The position numbers and the translations under genes are program-made. Positions 16,229 to 25,463 of a stretch of 64,000 bases of DNA are shown one piece after another. Source of the stretch: Nocardioides_C sp963700955 (GTDB lineage Bacteria; Actinomycetota; Actinomycetes; Propionibacteriales; Nocardioidaceae). Position 1 is the stretch's first letter; each line of letters starts with the position of its first letter. Below the pieces are notes generated by a model, which saw only the letters and a list, made by a program, of their open reading frames with translations, had not been told where the DNA came from and searched no databases. The stretch is taken from assembly GCA_963700955.1 (NCBI GenBank), contig CAVOZH010000011.1:682001-746000 (forward strand), written 5' to 3'.

Positions 16229-17812
16229 GTGGGCGGACTGTCGAGGCGGGGGTTCCTGGGAGCCGCCGCAGGCGTCGCGGCGGCGAGCGTCACGAGCCCG
16301 GCCCGGGCGAGCATCCTCAGCGTGCCGGTGACCGAGGAGCGCCGGCAGGCAGTGGTCATCGGCTCCGGCTTCGGCGGCGGGGTGACCGCACGGCGGCTCG
16401 GCCAGGCCGGAGTCAAGACGCTCGTCCTCGAGCGCGGCATGCGCTGGCCGACCGGCCCAGGGTCGGACACCTTCCCGACCCTCGAGAACAACGACCACCG
16501 CTCGTCATGGCTGTCCCCGGTCCCGACGATGCCGGTGCCGTCGACGAACCCGAACGCCTTCGTGCCCTACACGGGCCTGATCGAGCGGGTTCGGGGCGCC
16601 GGCGTCGACGTGATGTGTGTCGCCGCCGTGGGCGGTGGGTCGATCAGCTACCACGGCATGACCGTGCAGCCCCAGCAGGCTTCCTTCGCGCTGACGGTGT
16701 CGAGCTCGATCGACTACGAGGAGCTCGACCGCGACCACTACCGTCGCGTGGCGCGTGACCTGCACGTGTCGCCGATCCCGGACGACATCCTGGCCGACCC
16801 TCGTTACGCCGCCCCGCGGCTGTTCGAGAAGCGCGGTCGTGAGGCCGGCTTCGACACGTTCCGGATCGACTCGCCGACCGACTGGGACATCGTCCGACAG
16901 GAGCTGCGCGGCGAGCTGCCCCCGTCGTACATCACCGGCGACATGACCTTCGGCTGCAACAACGGTGGCCGTTACTCCGTCGACGTCACCTACCTGGCCC
17001 AGGCCGTCGACACCGGCAACGTGCAGGTCGCGCCGCTGCACCGTGTCGCGGACATCTCCCGCAGCCCCAAGGGCGAGTGGGTCATCGAGTGCGAGCGGAT
17101 CTCGACCGGCGGTCAGGTGCTGGAGCGCAAGAAGATCACCACCGGCGCGCTGTTCCTCGGTGCGGGATCTCCGGGCACCACGCGGCTCATGGTCAAGGCC
17201 CGCGACAAGGGGCTGATCCCCGATCTTCCGGACGGGGTCGGCACGGGCTGGGGCACGAACGGCGAGCGCGTCTACGCAGCCGTCACGACCCAGGACAGCC
17301 CCGGCGCCTACCAGGCTGGCCCGGTCGCGATGGGTGCTCGCGACTGGTCCGACCCGGCACGCGCCCTCACCATGACCACCGGGCCGCTGCCGCTCCCCGC
17401 TGACGTCAACACGTACACCGTGGCCGGGTTCATGGTCACGAACGAGACCGGCTACTGGCAGTACGACGCGGTGCGCGACGACGCGATCCCGGTGTGGGAC
17501 AAGGCCAACGAGGCCGACACCAAGCCGGTCCTGGACGCGGCAGTGGAGAAGCTCACCAGCGACACGCCGTTCCACGTCAACGCCGACACGAACCTGTTCG
17601 ACGACACCACCTTCCACGCTGTCGGGGGCATGCCGTTCGGCACCGCGGTCGACGACGCGGGGCGTGTGCTCGGGCAGAAGGGCCTGTACGTCATGGACGG
17701 TTCGCGGATCGCCGGCTCCTGCGCGGCGTGCAACCCGTCGATGACGATCGCCGCTTTGGCGGAGCACTCCATGGACCGGGTGCTCCGGCAGGACATGGAC
17801 GTGTTCGCCTGA
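16229..17812 (+). CDS. Tat-exported GMC oxidoreductase of the cholesterol oxidase type
   Basis: GTG at 16229 follows AGGAGG by 8 bases. The first 28 residues form a twin-arginine signal (LSRRGFLGAAAG, ending PARA). The 527-residue flavoenzyme then shows the FAD motif GSGFGG at 45-50 and aligns through its length with bacterial GMC cholesterol oxidases: AVGGGSISYHGMTVQP, TFGCNNGGRYSVDVTYL, LFLGAGSPGTTRLMV, GTGWGTNGE, catalytic His463 in FHAVGG and Asn502 in CNPSMTIAALAE. Family members oxidise and isomerise 3-hydroxysteroids, releasing hydrogen peroxide outside the cell. Export by Tat fits folding with FAD in the cytoplasm. The exact alcohol substrate is inferred only. Confidence 0.88.
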   Translation: MGGLSRRGFLGAAAGVAAASVTSPARASILSVPVTEERRQAVVIGSGFGGGVTARRLGQAGVKTLVLERGMRWPTGPGSDTFPTLENNDHRSSWLSPVPTMPVPSTNPNAFVPYTGLIERVRGAGVDVMCVAAVGGGSISYHGMTVQPQQASFALTVSSSIDYEELDRDHYRRVARDLHVSPIPDDILADPRYAAPRLFEKRGREAGFDTFRIDSPTDWDIVRQELRGELPPSYITGDMTFGCNNGGRYSVDVTYLAQAVDTGNVQVAPLHRVADISRSPKGEWVIECERISTGGQVLERKKITTGALFLGAGSPGTTRLMVKARDKGLIPDLPDGVGTGWGTNGERVYAAVTTQDSPGAYQAGPVAMGARDWSDPARALTMTTGPLPLPADVNTYTVAGFMVTNETGYWQYDAVRDDAIPVWDKANEADTKPVLDAAVEKLTSDTPFHVNADTNLFDDTTFHAVGGMPFGTAVDDAGRVLGQKGLYVMDGSRIAGSCAACNPSMTIAALAEHSMDRVLRQDMDVFA

Positions 17813-17843
17813 CGCTCGCCTCGCGGCTCCGGGATCCGCCGGC

Positions 17844-20219
17844 TCAGCCGCGCCTGATGTGGTCGAGCAGCATCCGCCGCTCCGCCCGAGCGATCACCTG
17901 GCGGGCACGGGTGGCCGCATCCGGGTTCACCGAGACCGACGTGATCCCGGCACGGACCAGGAACTCGGCGAACTCCGGCCGGTTCGAGGGAGCCTGACCG
18001 CAGAGCGACGACGTGATCCCGGCGTCGGCCGCGGCACGGATGATCCCGCCGATCGCGTCCAGCACGGCCTCGTCGGACTCGTCGAACAGCTCCGCGCAGA
18101 TCTCCGAGTCGCGGTCGACGCCGAGCACGAGCTGGGTGAGGTCGTTCGACCCGATCGAGACGCCGTCGATGCCGAGGGCGGCGTACTCCGGGATGCGGTA
18201 GACGACCGAGGGCACCTCGGCCATGACCCACCGGTGCAGGCCGCGCTGCCGGCCGAGCGGGTGGGCGTCGATCGCCTCCAGGCACGCCTCGAGCTCCCAG
18301 CGCGTGCGCACGAACGGGATCATCAGGTGCAGGTTGGGCGTCTGTTCCCGGACCCGGGCCAGGACGTCCAGGTCGAGCGCGAAGATCTCGGGGTCGCGGA
18401 TGTACCGGTAGGCACCCCGGTAGCCGATCATCGGGTTGGCCTCTTCGGGCTCGAACTCCTCGCCTCCGGTCAGTCCCCGGAACTCGTTGGTGCGGAAGTC
18501 GACCGCTCGGTAGATCACCGGCCGCGGCGCGAACGCCTGGGTGATCCGCAGCACCGAGGCCGCCATCTTCGCGACGAACTCCTCGCGGCGACCCATCGCC
18601 AGCAGGTGCTTGGGGTGCTCGCCCGCAAGTGCGTCGGTGATCATGAACTCCGCACGCAGCAGGCCGACGCCGTCGACCGGCATGGCGGCGACCTCCTCGG
18701 CGTTGTCCGCGATCGCCAGGTTCACGTAGAGCAGCGTGCCCGTCGTCTCGGCCGCGGGAGCGCTCACAGGAGGTGCGGAGGGGGCAGCGGTCGTCGCGGA
18801 CCTCTGGGCCGGTATGACAGCGGCGGGTTCGGCCACAGGGGCCGCCCCGGCCCGGACGACGCCCTTCGCGCCGTCGACGGTCACCATCTCGCCGTCGCGC
18901 AGGACCGTGGTCGCCGTACGCGTCGCCACGACGGTCGGCAGATGCAGCTCGCGGCCGACGATCGCGGCGTGGCAGGTCACGCCACCTCCGTCGGTCACCA
19001 GGGCGCAGGCGCGCCGCATGGTGGGGACCCAGTCGGGACTCGTCATGGTCGCGACGAGCACGTCGCCCTTGAGCAGTCGCGCGCCGTCCGCCGTACTTCG
19101 CAGGATCCGGACCGGTCCGGAAACGGTGCCGGGAGCGGCGGCGAGGCCGCTGACGAGCACGGTGCCGGGAGCCTCCGCCGCCTCCGAGGGGGCAGTGTCT
19201 CCGAGCGTCGTGATCGGGCGCGACTGCACGATCCAGCTCCGGCCGTCCTCGCGGGCGAACTCGACGTCCTGCGGCGCGCCGTAATGGCTCTCGATGTCGA
19301 TCGCCATGCGTGCCAGCTCGAGGAGTACGTCGTCGTCGAGGACGCGACGGCTCTGCTCGTCGGTCGGGACAGGAAGCCGCTGGTCGTGACCGTCGGGCCC
19401 ACGGATGATCTTCTCCGCCTTGGTGCCGAGGTGCACGTGCGTGATGCGGGGGCCGTCCTTCGAGAGCTGGTAGGTGTCGGGCTCGACCTGTCCGCCGACG
19501 ACGACCTCGCCGAGACCGAAGGCCGCCTCGATCACGATGCTGCCGAGGTTGCCGGTCGCGGGATCGGCGGTGAACATGACACCCGACGCGTCGGAGTCGA
19601 CCATCCGCTGCACGATCACTGCGATCGCGGGCTCGTCGAGCAGCTTCTGGGTGGCTCGGTAGGCCACCACGCGCGGGCTCCACAGAGAGGCCCAGCAGGC
19701 GACGACCCGGTCGACGAGCTCCTCACCACCCCGCACGTTGGTGAAGGTCTCGTTCATGCCGGCGAACGAGGTCGACGCGGTGTCTTCGGCGGTCGCCGAT
19801 GACCGTACGGCGACACGGGGCTGGTCTCCCAGTCGGGCGTAGGCGTCGAGCACTGCATGGCGTAGGTCGTCCGGCATGCCCGCTGACCGGACGAGCGACC
19901 GGAGGCGGTCGGCGGCGGCCGTGAGCGAGTCGGGAGAGTCGACGTCGGCCGCAGCCACCACCTCCTTCAGCGCCGCCCGAACGCCGCCGACCTCCATGGC
20001 CTGGAGATAGGCGTCCGCCGTGATCACGAACCCGGGCGGGACAGGGAGCCCTGCCCGGGTCAGCTCGCCGAGGTTGGCACCCTTGCCGCCCACACGTGGC
20101 ACGTCGTTCTTCGACAGGTCGTCGAACCAGGCGATCGTGTCCTTCGTGGCCCCGAGCACGGCTGCATCAGTGCGTTCCGTCATTGCCTCAGCGTCTGCCG
20201 GCGCGGGAAGCAGCGCCAA
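17844..20219 (-). CDS. ppsA: Phosphoenolpyruvate synthase
   Basis: The frame is 791 residues from a TTG at 20219, or 779 from ATG at 20183 (MTERTDAAVL), which I prefer by family comparison. An N-terminal PEP/pyruvate-binding ATP-grasp domain (GGKGANLGELTRAGLPVPPG near 44, RSSATAEDTASTSFAG) is followed by the swivelling phosphohistidine domain (GGGVTCHAAIVGREL, His417 from the long start). An Ala/Pro linker and the C-terminal TIM barrel follow (EFMITDALAGEHPKHLLAMG, SIGSNDLTQLVLGVDRDS, SLCGQAPSN). It makes PEP from pyruvate and ATP. Close variants include phenylphosphate synthases and rifampicin phosphotransferases, but the C-terminal barrel supports PEP synthase. Confidence 0.9.
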   Translation of the reverse strand: MALLPAPADAEAMTERTDAAVLGATKDTIAWFDDLSKNDVPRVGGKGANLGELTRAGLPVPPGFVITADAYLQAMEVGGVRAALKEVVAAADVDSPDSLTAAADRLRSLVRSAGMPDDLRHAVLDAYARLGDQPRVAVRSSATAEDTASTSFAGMNETFTNVRGGEELVDRVVACWASLWSPRVVAYRATQKLLDEPAIAVIVQRMVDSDASGVMFTADPATGNLGSIVIEAAFGLGEVVVGGQVEPDTYQLSKDGPRITHVHLGTKAEKIIRGPDGHDQRLPVPTDEQSRRVLDDDVLLELARMAIDIESHYGAPQDVEFAREDGRSWIVQSRPITTLGDTAPSEAAEAPGTVLVSGLAAAPGTVSGPVRILRSTADGARLLKGDVLVATMTSPDWVPTMRRACALVTDGGGVTCHAAIVGRELHLPTVVATRTATTVLRDGEMVTVDGAKGVVRAGAAPVAEPAAVIPAQRSATTAAPSAPPVSAPAAETTGTLLYVNLAIADNAEEVAAMPVDGVGLLRAEFMITDALAGEHPKHLLAMGRREEFVAKMAASVLRITQAFAPRPVIYRAVDFRTNEFRGLTGGEEFEPEEANPMIGYRGAYRYIRDPEIFALDLDVLARVREQTPNLHLMIPFVRTRWELEACLEAIDAHPLGRQRGLHRWVMAEVPSVVYRIPEYAALGIDGVSIGSNDLTQLVLGVDRDSEICAELFDESDEAVLDAIGGIIRAAADAGITSSLCGQAPSNRPEFAEFLVRAGITSVSVNPDAATRARQVIARAERRMLLDHIRRG

Positions 20220-20469
20220 GAGTCCTTGGTCCCGCGGGGACCTCGCGCCCTACCGGGTGAACAGGGGAGCTCAAGGCGTCGATCTACAGAGACATGGAGC
20301 CTCTCGGAGCCGAGCTCGCGCCGGAGTGCGACGGCATCCGCCTCGACGGACAGGACGCTTTTCGGGCTCTGGAGAAAACCTCCATTTCTCAGACAATACG
20401 GACAAAGCCTTCCTAAGGTTTCCCCCAAAGGGTGTCAAAACGTGACACTCGTCACATAGGGGGCACCTC

Positions 20470-21465
20470 ATGAAGGTCCATCTGTCCGTATTGGCCGCCA
20501 GCGCGGTCGCCATCGCCACACCGCTCCTCTCGGCACCCGCCACTGCCGCTGCGCCCAGCGCCGGCGGATGCGGGCTACCCGAAGGAGCGCTCACCGTCCG
20601 AGCCCTTCCTGCAGGCGCGTCGGTGGTGAAGTGCCACGCGGTCGGTCGGGAGATCACCCACGGCCGACTGACTGCACAGATCCCGGGTCCCGGTGTCTCC
20701 GTCACGGCCGAGGCGATGTTCGGCGACAGCGCGGAGATGTTCACCATCTCGGTGGACGAGGACGGCGTCGTCTCCTATCCCGACAGCGACCCGGTCATGG
20801 TGCCGCGGTCAGGCTCGACGTCTGCACCGGCTGCCTGCGACGACACCGCCTACACCGACAAGGACGAGGAGCAGGCCGGCACGTGGGAGTGGTGGCTCGG
20901 TGACGGCACCCGGCCGGCCGGGCTGGACACGACGGAGACGCGCGACGCTCTCAAGCAGGCGGTCGGATGGATCACGTCCTCCTACAACAACTGCGGTATG
21001 GCCGACGAGGTGAGCGCCTCCGCGGCCTACCAGGGCGTATCGAGCTACGAGAGCGACATCACGAACTCCGGCGGCGACTCGAAGTGTGGCGACGGGTCGA
21101 CCGACGGCCGCGACGGCAAGAGCGTCGTGGACTTCGGCAACCTCGACGATCCGGACCGCTCGCCCCTGGCCATGGAGTGCACGTGGTCGGTGCCGATGCC
21201 GTTCGCCGACAACAACATCATCGAGTCCGACATCCGGTTCAACACCACCGACTACGACTTCTTCAACACCAAGCCGTCGAGCTGCTACTGGAAGTTCGAC
21301 CTTCGGTCGGTCGCAGTGCACGAGTTCGGGCACACGTTCGGACTCGGGCACGTCTCGGAGAGCGCGCACGGAAACCTCACGATGAGCACCGAGACCGACG
21401 ACTGCACCGTCTCTCAGCGCACTCTGGGTAGGGGAGACGTGCTCGGCCTTCGCAACACCTACTGA
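20470..21465 (+). CDS. Secreted matrixin-like zinc metalloprotease
   Basis: ATG at 20470 lies after an AT-rich leader (CACATAGGGGGCACCTC). Residues 1-27 are a signal peptide (ATPLLSAPATAAAP). The 331-residue protein carries the metzincin site HEFGHTFGLGH (first His 284), with a Met-turn candidate in NLTMSTETDDC, and ends TLGRGDVLGLRNTY. Six or more cysteines suggest an extracellular disulfide-bonded protein. Residues 28-170 form a pro/N-terminal domain without recognisable motifs. A paralogue is encoded at 34293-35036. A strong terminator follows the gene. Substrate unknown; extracellular proteolysis is the family role. Confidence 0.85.
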   Translation: MKVHLSVLAASAVAIATPLLSAPATAAAPSAGGCGLPEGALTVRALPAGASVVKCHAVGREITHGRLTAQIPGPGVSVTAEAMFGDSAEMFTISVDEDGVVSYPDSDPVMVPRSGSTSAPAACDDTAYTDKDEEQAGTWEWWLGDGTRPAGLDTTETRDALKQAVGWITSSYNNCGMADEVSASAAYQGVSSYESDITNSGGDSKCGDGSTDGRDGKSVVDFGNLDDPDRSPLAMECTWSVPMPFADNNIIESDIRFNTTDYDFFNTKPSSCYWKFDLRSVAVHEFGHTFGLGHVSESAHGNLTMSTETDDCTVSQRTLGRGDVLGLRNTY

Positions 21466-21486
21466 TCATCGGCCGATCACACCGGG

Positions 21487-21524
21487 GCCCTGCCCTGGGC
21501 CGTATCGACGGCCCAGGGCAGGGC
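21487..21524 (+). terminator. Strong 15-pair hairpin terminator
   Basis: 21487-21501 and 21510-21524 are perfect inverted complements (GCCCTGCCCTGGGCC) with an 8-base loop, 20 bases past the metalloprotease stop. There is no long T run, but such GC-rich stems are usual terminators in high-GC genomes. Confidence 0.75.
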
Positions 21525-21560
21525 TCATCGCATCCCGGATGTGAGAAGCCACCGGACGAA

Positions 21561-22151
21561 GTGCAACAGTTCGCCCCAGGAGTGCGTGTAAGGAGTGTGA
21601 GACAGATCGAGGCCGTGCCGGATGCGGGGGACCGGGTCGACGCGTTCGTGCGCGAAGAGGGCCAGGGGTTGTTGCGGTTCGCCTTCCTGCTCACCGGTGG
21701 ACACGCCTCTGCGGCAGAGGATCTGGTCCAGAGTGTTCTGCTCCGGCTCGTGGACCGGGGGATCCAGGACCTTGCGAACCCCGCGACCTATGCCCGACGG
21801 GCCATCGTCAACGAGCACCGCAGCCTCGGCCGTCGCGCCCAGGTGCACCTGCGCGCGTTGACGCGGATCGGAGCGGGCTCGGCGGTCGTCGCGCAGAGTA
21901 CGGCGCCGGAGGACCGGTTCGCGATCCTTCCCGCGCTCGGCGTGCTGAGCGACCGCGAGCGAGCTGCGGTGGTCCTGCGGTACTACGAGGACCTCTCCGA
22001 CGAAGACATCGCCGAGGCACTCGGTTGTTCGCGGGTCACGGTGCGGTCGTTGGTCCACCGAGCGATCCCGAAACTGAAGCGCGAGCTGGCCTCGACGTAC
22101 CGGCCGGCCGCGGACGAGAGACGCAGCAAGGATGGTGGGCCTCGTGGATGA
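21561..22151 (+). CDS. ECF-type RNA polymerase sigma factor
   Basis: The frame allows 196 residues from GTG at 21561. GTG at 21597 (VRQIEAV), right after AAGGAG, is an alternative start. Region 2 is visible as DAFVREEGQGLLRFAFLLTG, HASAAEDLVQSVLLRLVDR and ARRAIVNEHRSLGRR. Region 4 shows LPALGVLSDRERAAVVLRYYEDLSDEDIA with EALGCSRVTVRSLVHRAIPKLK as the helix-turn-helix. It belongs to the SigE-like actinobacterial ECF group. It overlaps the next gene, encoding a single-span membrane protein that may be its anti-sigma or output partner. Target promoters unknown. Confidence 0.9.
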   Translation: MQQFAPGVRVRSVRQIEAVPDAGDRVDAFVREEGQGLLRFAFLLTGGHASAAEDLVQSVLLRLVDRGIQDLANPATYARRAIVNEHRSLGRRAQVHLRALTRIGAGSAVVAQSTAPEDRFAILPALGVLSDRERAAVVLRYYEDLSDEDIAEALGCSRVTVRSLVHRAIPKLKRELASTYRPAADERRSKDGGPRG

Positions 22152-22908
22152 CTTCGACGCACGGTTGCGGCGTGACCTGGCTGAGGCGGCCGGCGAAGCA
22201 CCGGAGTTCACCGGCCTGCGACAGTCTCGCGGGCGATCCCATCGCAGTCGCGTCCTTCTGGTTGCCGCCTCCACCGCGTTGGTGATGACGGCAGCGGGAG
22301 CAGCATTGTGGGCGAACGTGCAGGACGACCCTGGCGTGATCGAGGCGCAGTGCCCCTCGACCCTGAAGCTGGGCGGGCGAACCTACCACGGCCATGGCGA
22401 GATGTTGAGGCGTCCCCGCCCCGGCAAGGACCTGGGTGCTGGTCTCCTTCTCGGATGTGAGGGCGCCAAGGACGAGTCGGCCGAGGTCTTCGCCCTGCCC
22501 GGCGCGGACCCAGGCGAGGCGGTGCTCGCGAGTGACAAGGTCTGGGTCGCCGACACAGTGGACTCGCTGCCGCCCGCCGTGGCAGAGCTCGAGCAGCCCG
22601 TGGCCTGTGAAGGCACGGGCACCACGACGATCGCGGGCGACTGGACCGCCGTCGAGGGGTCGATGCCCGAGCGAGACTACGAGGTCAAGGCGCCTTACCG
22701 CGCGGTGCTCGTCGCTGACGAGGGAGACCGGCTGCCGCTCCAGCAGTGGCGCCAGGTCACCGTCACTGTCCGGGTCACACCTCAGACGGCCGGAGGGGAC
22801 GACGCAGCCCTGGCGAAAGACGCCCTCGCGGGCACGTCGAGGGTTTCGATGACCGTCCGTTGTGACGGCAAGACGTTCGTCGCGGAGTCCCTCAGCAGGG
22901 CCGACTAG
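22132..22908 (+). CDS. Single-span membrane protein coupled to ECF sigma factor
   Basis: The gene begins 20 bases before the sigma factor stop (ATG at 22132; GTG at 22144 also possible). The 258-residue protein has about 40 cytoplasmic residues (MVGLVDDFDARLRRDLAEAAG), one membrane helix at about 41-63 (VLLVAASTALVMTAAGAALWA) and about 190 outer residues with several cysteines (AQCPSTL, LLGCEGA, VACEGTG, VRCDGK). The arrangement is that of an ECF anti-sigma or companion protein, although no zinc HxxxCxxC motif is present in the short N-terminus. Gene order suggests that it controls or reports to the sigma factor. Not recognised by family. Confidence 0.7.
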   Translation: MVGLVDDFDARLRRDLAEAAGEAPEFTGLRQSRGRSHRSRVLLVAASTALVMTAAGAALWANVQDDPGVIEAQCPSTLKLGGRTYHGHGEMLRRPRPGKDLGAGLLLGCEGAKDESAEVFALPGADPGEAVLASDKVWVADTVDSLPPAVAELEQPVACEGTGTTTIAGDWTAVEGSMPERDYEVKAPYRAVLVADEGDRLPLQQWRQVTVTVRVTPQTAGGDDAALAKDALAGTSRVSMTVRCDGKTFVAESLSRAD

Positions 22909-22920
22909 CGTCTGGACGTG

Positions 22921-25275
22921 TCAGCGCCGCACGGTGAGGCTGCGCGTGAAGAGCACGTCGTGCTTCCAGTTGTGGCCGGTCACCGTGACCCGGACCTTTC
23001 GGCCGTCGTCACGCACCTCGACCAGCCCGAACTGACCTCCGCCGGGAATGACCGGGCCGGTGTAGGGGCCGCCCTTGACGCTCGGGCTCTGGTCGAGCGC
23101 CGAGGCCTGGAACAGCGGGAACGCGGCATCGTGCGACCGTGAGTAGTCCGTGTGCGCGCCGTTGTCGAAGGCGAGCATGTGCGCGTCGCCGCTGACCATC
23201 AGCAGGTTGTCGACGTGGTGCTCGGCGATCACGTCGGCGATGACCCGGCGCTCGGCCGCGAACCCGCCCCAGGTGTCGCTGGCCGGGTCCGACGGGTCCA
23301 CCCACGGATCCGGGTTCGCCCAGACGACCAGGCCGTAGCGGTTGGCGTGCGAGAGCTCGGCGATGAGCCACTTCTTCTGTGCCGCACCGAGAACCGACCG
23401 CGGAGAGGCATCCGGAGCGTCTCGCGCGGAGCGGTTGTCGGTGAGGATGAAGCGCACGTCGCCAACCGTGAAGGCCTGGAAGATCGGGTCGTCGGGTCCG
23501 CCGCGGAGCGGGTAGTGCGGCACGTACTGCCGGTAGACCTGCGAGATCGCCTGCCTGCCGGGCGCGGTCGTGTCCGAGTCGTTGTCGGCGTAGTCGTGGT
23601 CTCCCCACACGTAGGCGATGGGGGCCGCGGCGTAGAGCGCCGCCTGGGACGGGGCTGTCAGGTTCGCTTCGAACTGGTCCCGGTACAGGTCCGGGTCGTT
23701 GCTCGTGACGTCGCCGTAGAAGAAGTCGCCGACGTTGAGGTAGAACAGCGGCCGTGTCCGGCGTACGGCGTCGTAGACCACGCCGTTCGAGCCGGTCCGG
23801 GAGTCGGCTCCGACTGCGAAGGCGAACGAGGCCGGACCTCGCGGGAAGGTCGCGAAGTGCCCGATGCGCTCCCGCTCGACCTCCCCGTCGACCTCGAGCG
23901 CGTAGTAGTAGTCCAGCCCCGGCCTCAGCCGGTTGACGGTGAGCGAGACGACGTTCTGGGTCGAGGCGGTCGACCGCTGCGGGTCGGAGTACGTCGGGCT
24001 CGCCAGCTTCGGGTCCTCGCTCACGACCAGCCGGACCCGGCCGTCGTGTGCCGTCCGCGCTTTCACGTCGACCGACGTCTTCGTCACGGCGCCGGCCCAC
24101 ATCCAGTCGACGACGTCGGTCTTCGGGGCCGGCGTCGCCGAGGTCGGGTGGGTCGGTCCGAAGTGGTGGCTGTAGTTCGTGGCGGCGAGGAAGATCGAGC
24201 TGCCGAGCAGCACGGCTGTGACCGTCGCGACGGTGAGGGCTGCCCGCACGGTCGCCGCCCGGTGCCACTGCACCCACAGGAGGAGCGCCGGGACGAACCC
24301 TGCGACGGTCACCGCGAGCGCCACCCACGGCGGGTACTGCACCGAAGCGGCATACCCGAGGAGTACGGCGGCCAGCGCGACGAGCACGGCGCCGGTGGCG
24401 TGCCACCGTGCCGCGACGAGAACACCGAGGGCCATCAGGCCGACGAGGCCGACGTTCACGGCGAACGCCAGCTCGACGTTCATCCCTTCGGACTCGGGCG
24501 GGCGCGGGATGCCGCGCGTGTAGGCGAGGTAGCCGAAGCCCCCGGCGAGGACCAGGGTCCAGATGAGCGCGGTGCGGTACAACGGGTGCGACCAGCCGCC
24601 GTGGTGGGTGGCCGGCTGCTCGCTCACGCTCTCGCCCCGCTGCCACGGGCAGTCTTCACATCGGGCGTGCAGCTTCGACGGCTGCTCGACCCGGGCGAGC
24701 CAGGCGAACGACACCGTCGCCCCGAGCACGACGGCGCCGACGACGTCGAGCGGCCAGCGAAGCGCGGCGTACACCTCCTGGAAACCGGCTACGACCACGG
24801 CCGCCCAGAGCAGCAGCGAGGCGAGGCCCGCCGCCACCCGGCTGCCGCTGCGTACCCACAGCCCGACGGGCACCATCACGGCGATGACGGTGAGAACCGC
24901 GATCGCGGGACTCGGGTAGCTGTCGCTGGTGGTCAGGTACGAGTCGAAGGGCCGGGGACGGTCGACGGCGTACTGCAGCCCCACGGCGAGGGCCGCCGAG
25001 ACCACGAGCGAGGCCAGGTAGGCCTTGACGACGGCGCGACACCGCCAGCCGACCAGGCCGAACAGCGCGAGGACCCCCAGGACGGGTGGCGCGCGCAGGA
25101 TCTCGAGGTCGGCCACCACAGGAGGAAGGTTCAGGCTCCGGATCTGGACGTAGAGCCACTCGTCGACCGGGGGGTTGGCCGCTGCGGCAAGGACGGAGAC
25201 CACGGTGGTGAGCACGATCAGGACCCCGAGGGCGAAGACGCGGCGACGTCTCGAGGTGCCGGGGGTCTGAGTCAT
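22921..25275 (-). CDS. Fusion of PAP2-like membrane domain and PhoD-like metallophosphatase
   Basis: The 784-residue protein joins two halves. Residues 1-200 are a multi-span PAP2 (lipid phosphatase) fold with VDRPRPFDSY, but the second and third catalytic motifs have lost their histidines (SYPSPAIA, LRWPLDVVGA). Residues 230-370 add about four further membrane spans. Residues 385-784 form an extracytoplasmic PhoD-like phosphatase: Fn3/N-terminal sandwich, then GADSRTGSNG, LNVGDFFYGD, YVWGDHDYADND, VWANPDPW and VSGDAHMLAFDN, supplying Asp/His/Asn metal ligands. It probably hydrolyses phosphodiesters or phosphomonoesters at the outer face. The start has no clear ribosome binding site. Convergent with the sigma-factor pair. 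Confidence 0.85.
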   Translation of the reverse strand: MTQTPGTSRRRRVFALGVLIVLTTVVSVLAAAANPPVDEWLYVQIRSLNLPPVVADLEILRAPPVLGVLALFGLVGWRCRAVVKAYLASLVVSAALAVGLQYAVDRPRPFDSYLTTSDSYPSPAIAVLTVIAVMVPVGLWVRSGSRVAAGLASLLLWAAVVVAGFQEVYAALRWPLDVVGAVVLGATVSFAWLARVEQPSKLHARCEDCPWQRGESVSEQPATHHGGWSHPLYRTALIWTLVLAGGFGYLAYTRGIPRPPESEGMNVELAFAVNVGLVGLMALGVLVAARWHATGAVLVALAAVLLGYAASVQYPPWVALAVTVAGFVPALLLWVQWHRAATVRAALTVATVTAVLLGSSIFLAATNYSHHFGPTHPTSATPAPKTDVVDWMWAGAVTKTSVDVKARTAHDGRVRLVVSEDPKLASPTYSDPQRSTASTQNVVSLTVNRLRPGLDYYYALEVDGEVERERIGHFATFPRGPASFAFAVGADSRTGSNGVVYDAVRRTRPLFYLNVGDFFYGDVTSNDPDLYRDQFEANLTAPSQAALYAAAPIAYVWGDHDYADNDSDTTAPGRQAISQVYRQYVPHYPLRGGPDDPIFQAFTVGDVRFILTDNRSARDAPDASPRSVLGAAQKKWLIAELSHANRYGLVVWANPDPWVDPSDPASDTWGGFAAERRVIADVIAEHHVDNLLMVSGDAHMLAFDNGAHTDYSRSHDAAFPLFQASALDQSPSVKGGPYTGPVIPGGGQFGLVEVRDDGRKVRVTVTGHNWKHDVLFTRSLTVRR

Positions 25276-25463
25276 GGGAGTGCTTAGGTTCTCAGGAGCG
25301 GGGCGTCCAGCGGAAGGTTCGCAGCGCGATCAGGCCGACCCTGACTAGCCAGGCTGTCAGCCCGCCTTGGTCGTGGCACCGCACTCCGGACGAGCGCGAC
25401 ATTCACTCCGAAATCACCACAGAGGGCATCGAACGACGCATAGGCTGACCGGGTGAGGGCCTC

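Noticed and set aside
23152..25287. 711-residue plus-strand open frame
   Set aside because: Antisense to the PAP2-PhoD fusion, rich in Arg/Gly/Asp/Val, no domain; a shadow frame.
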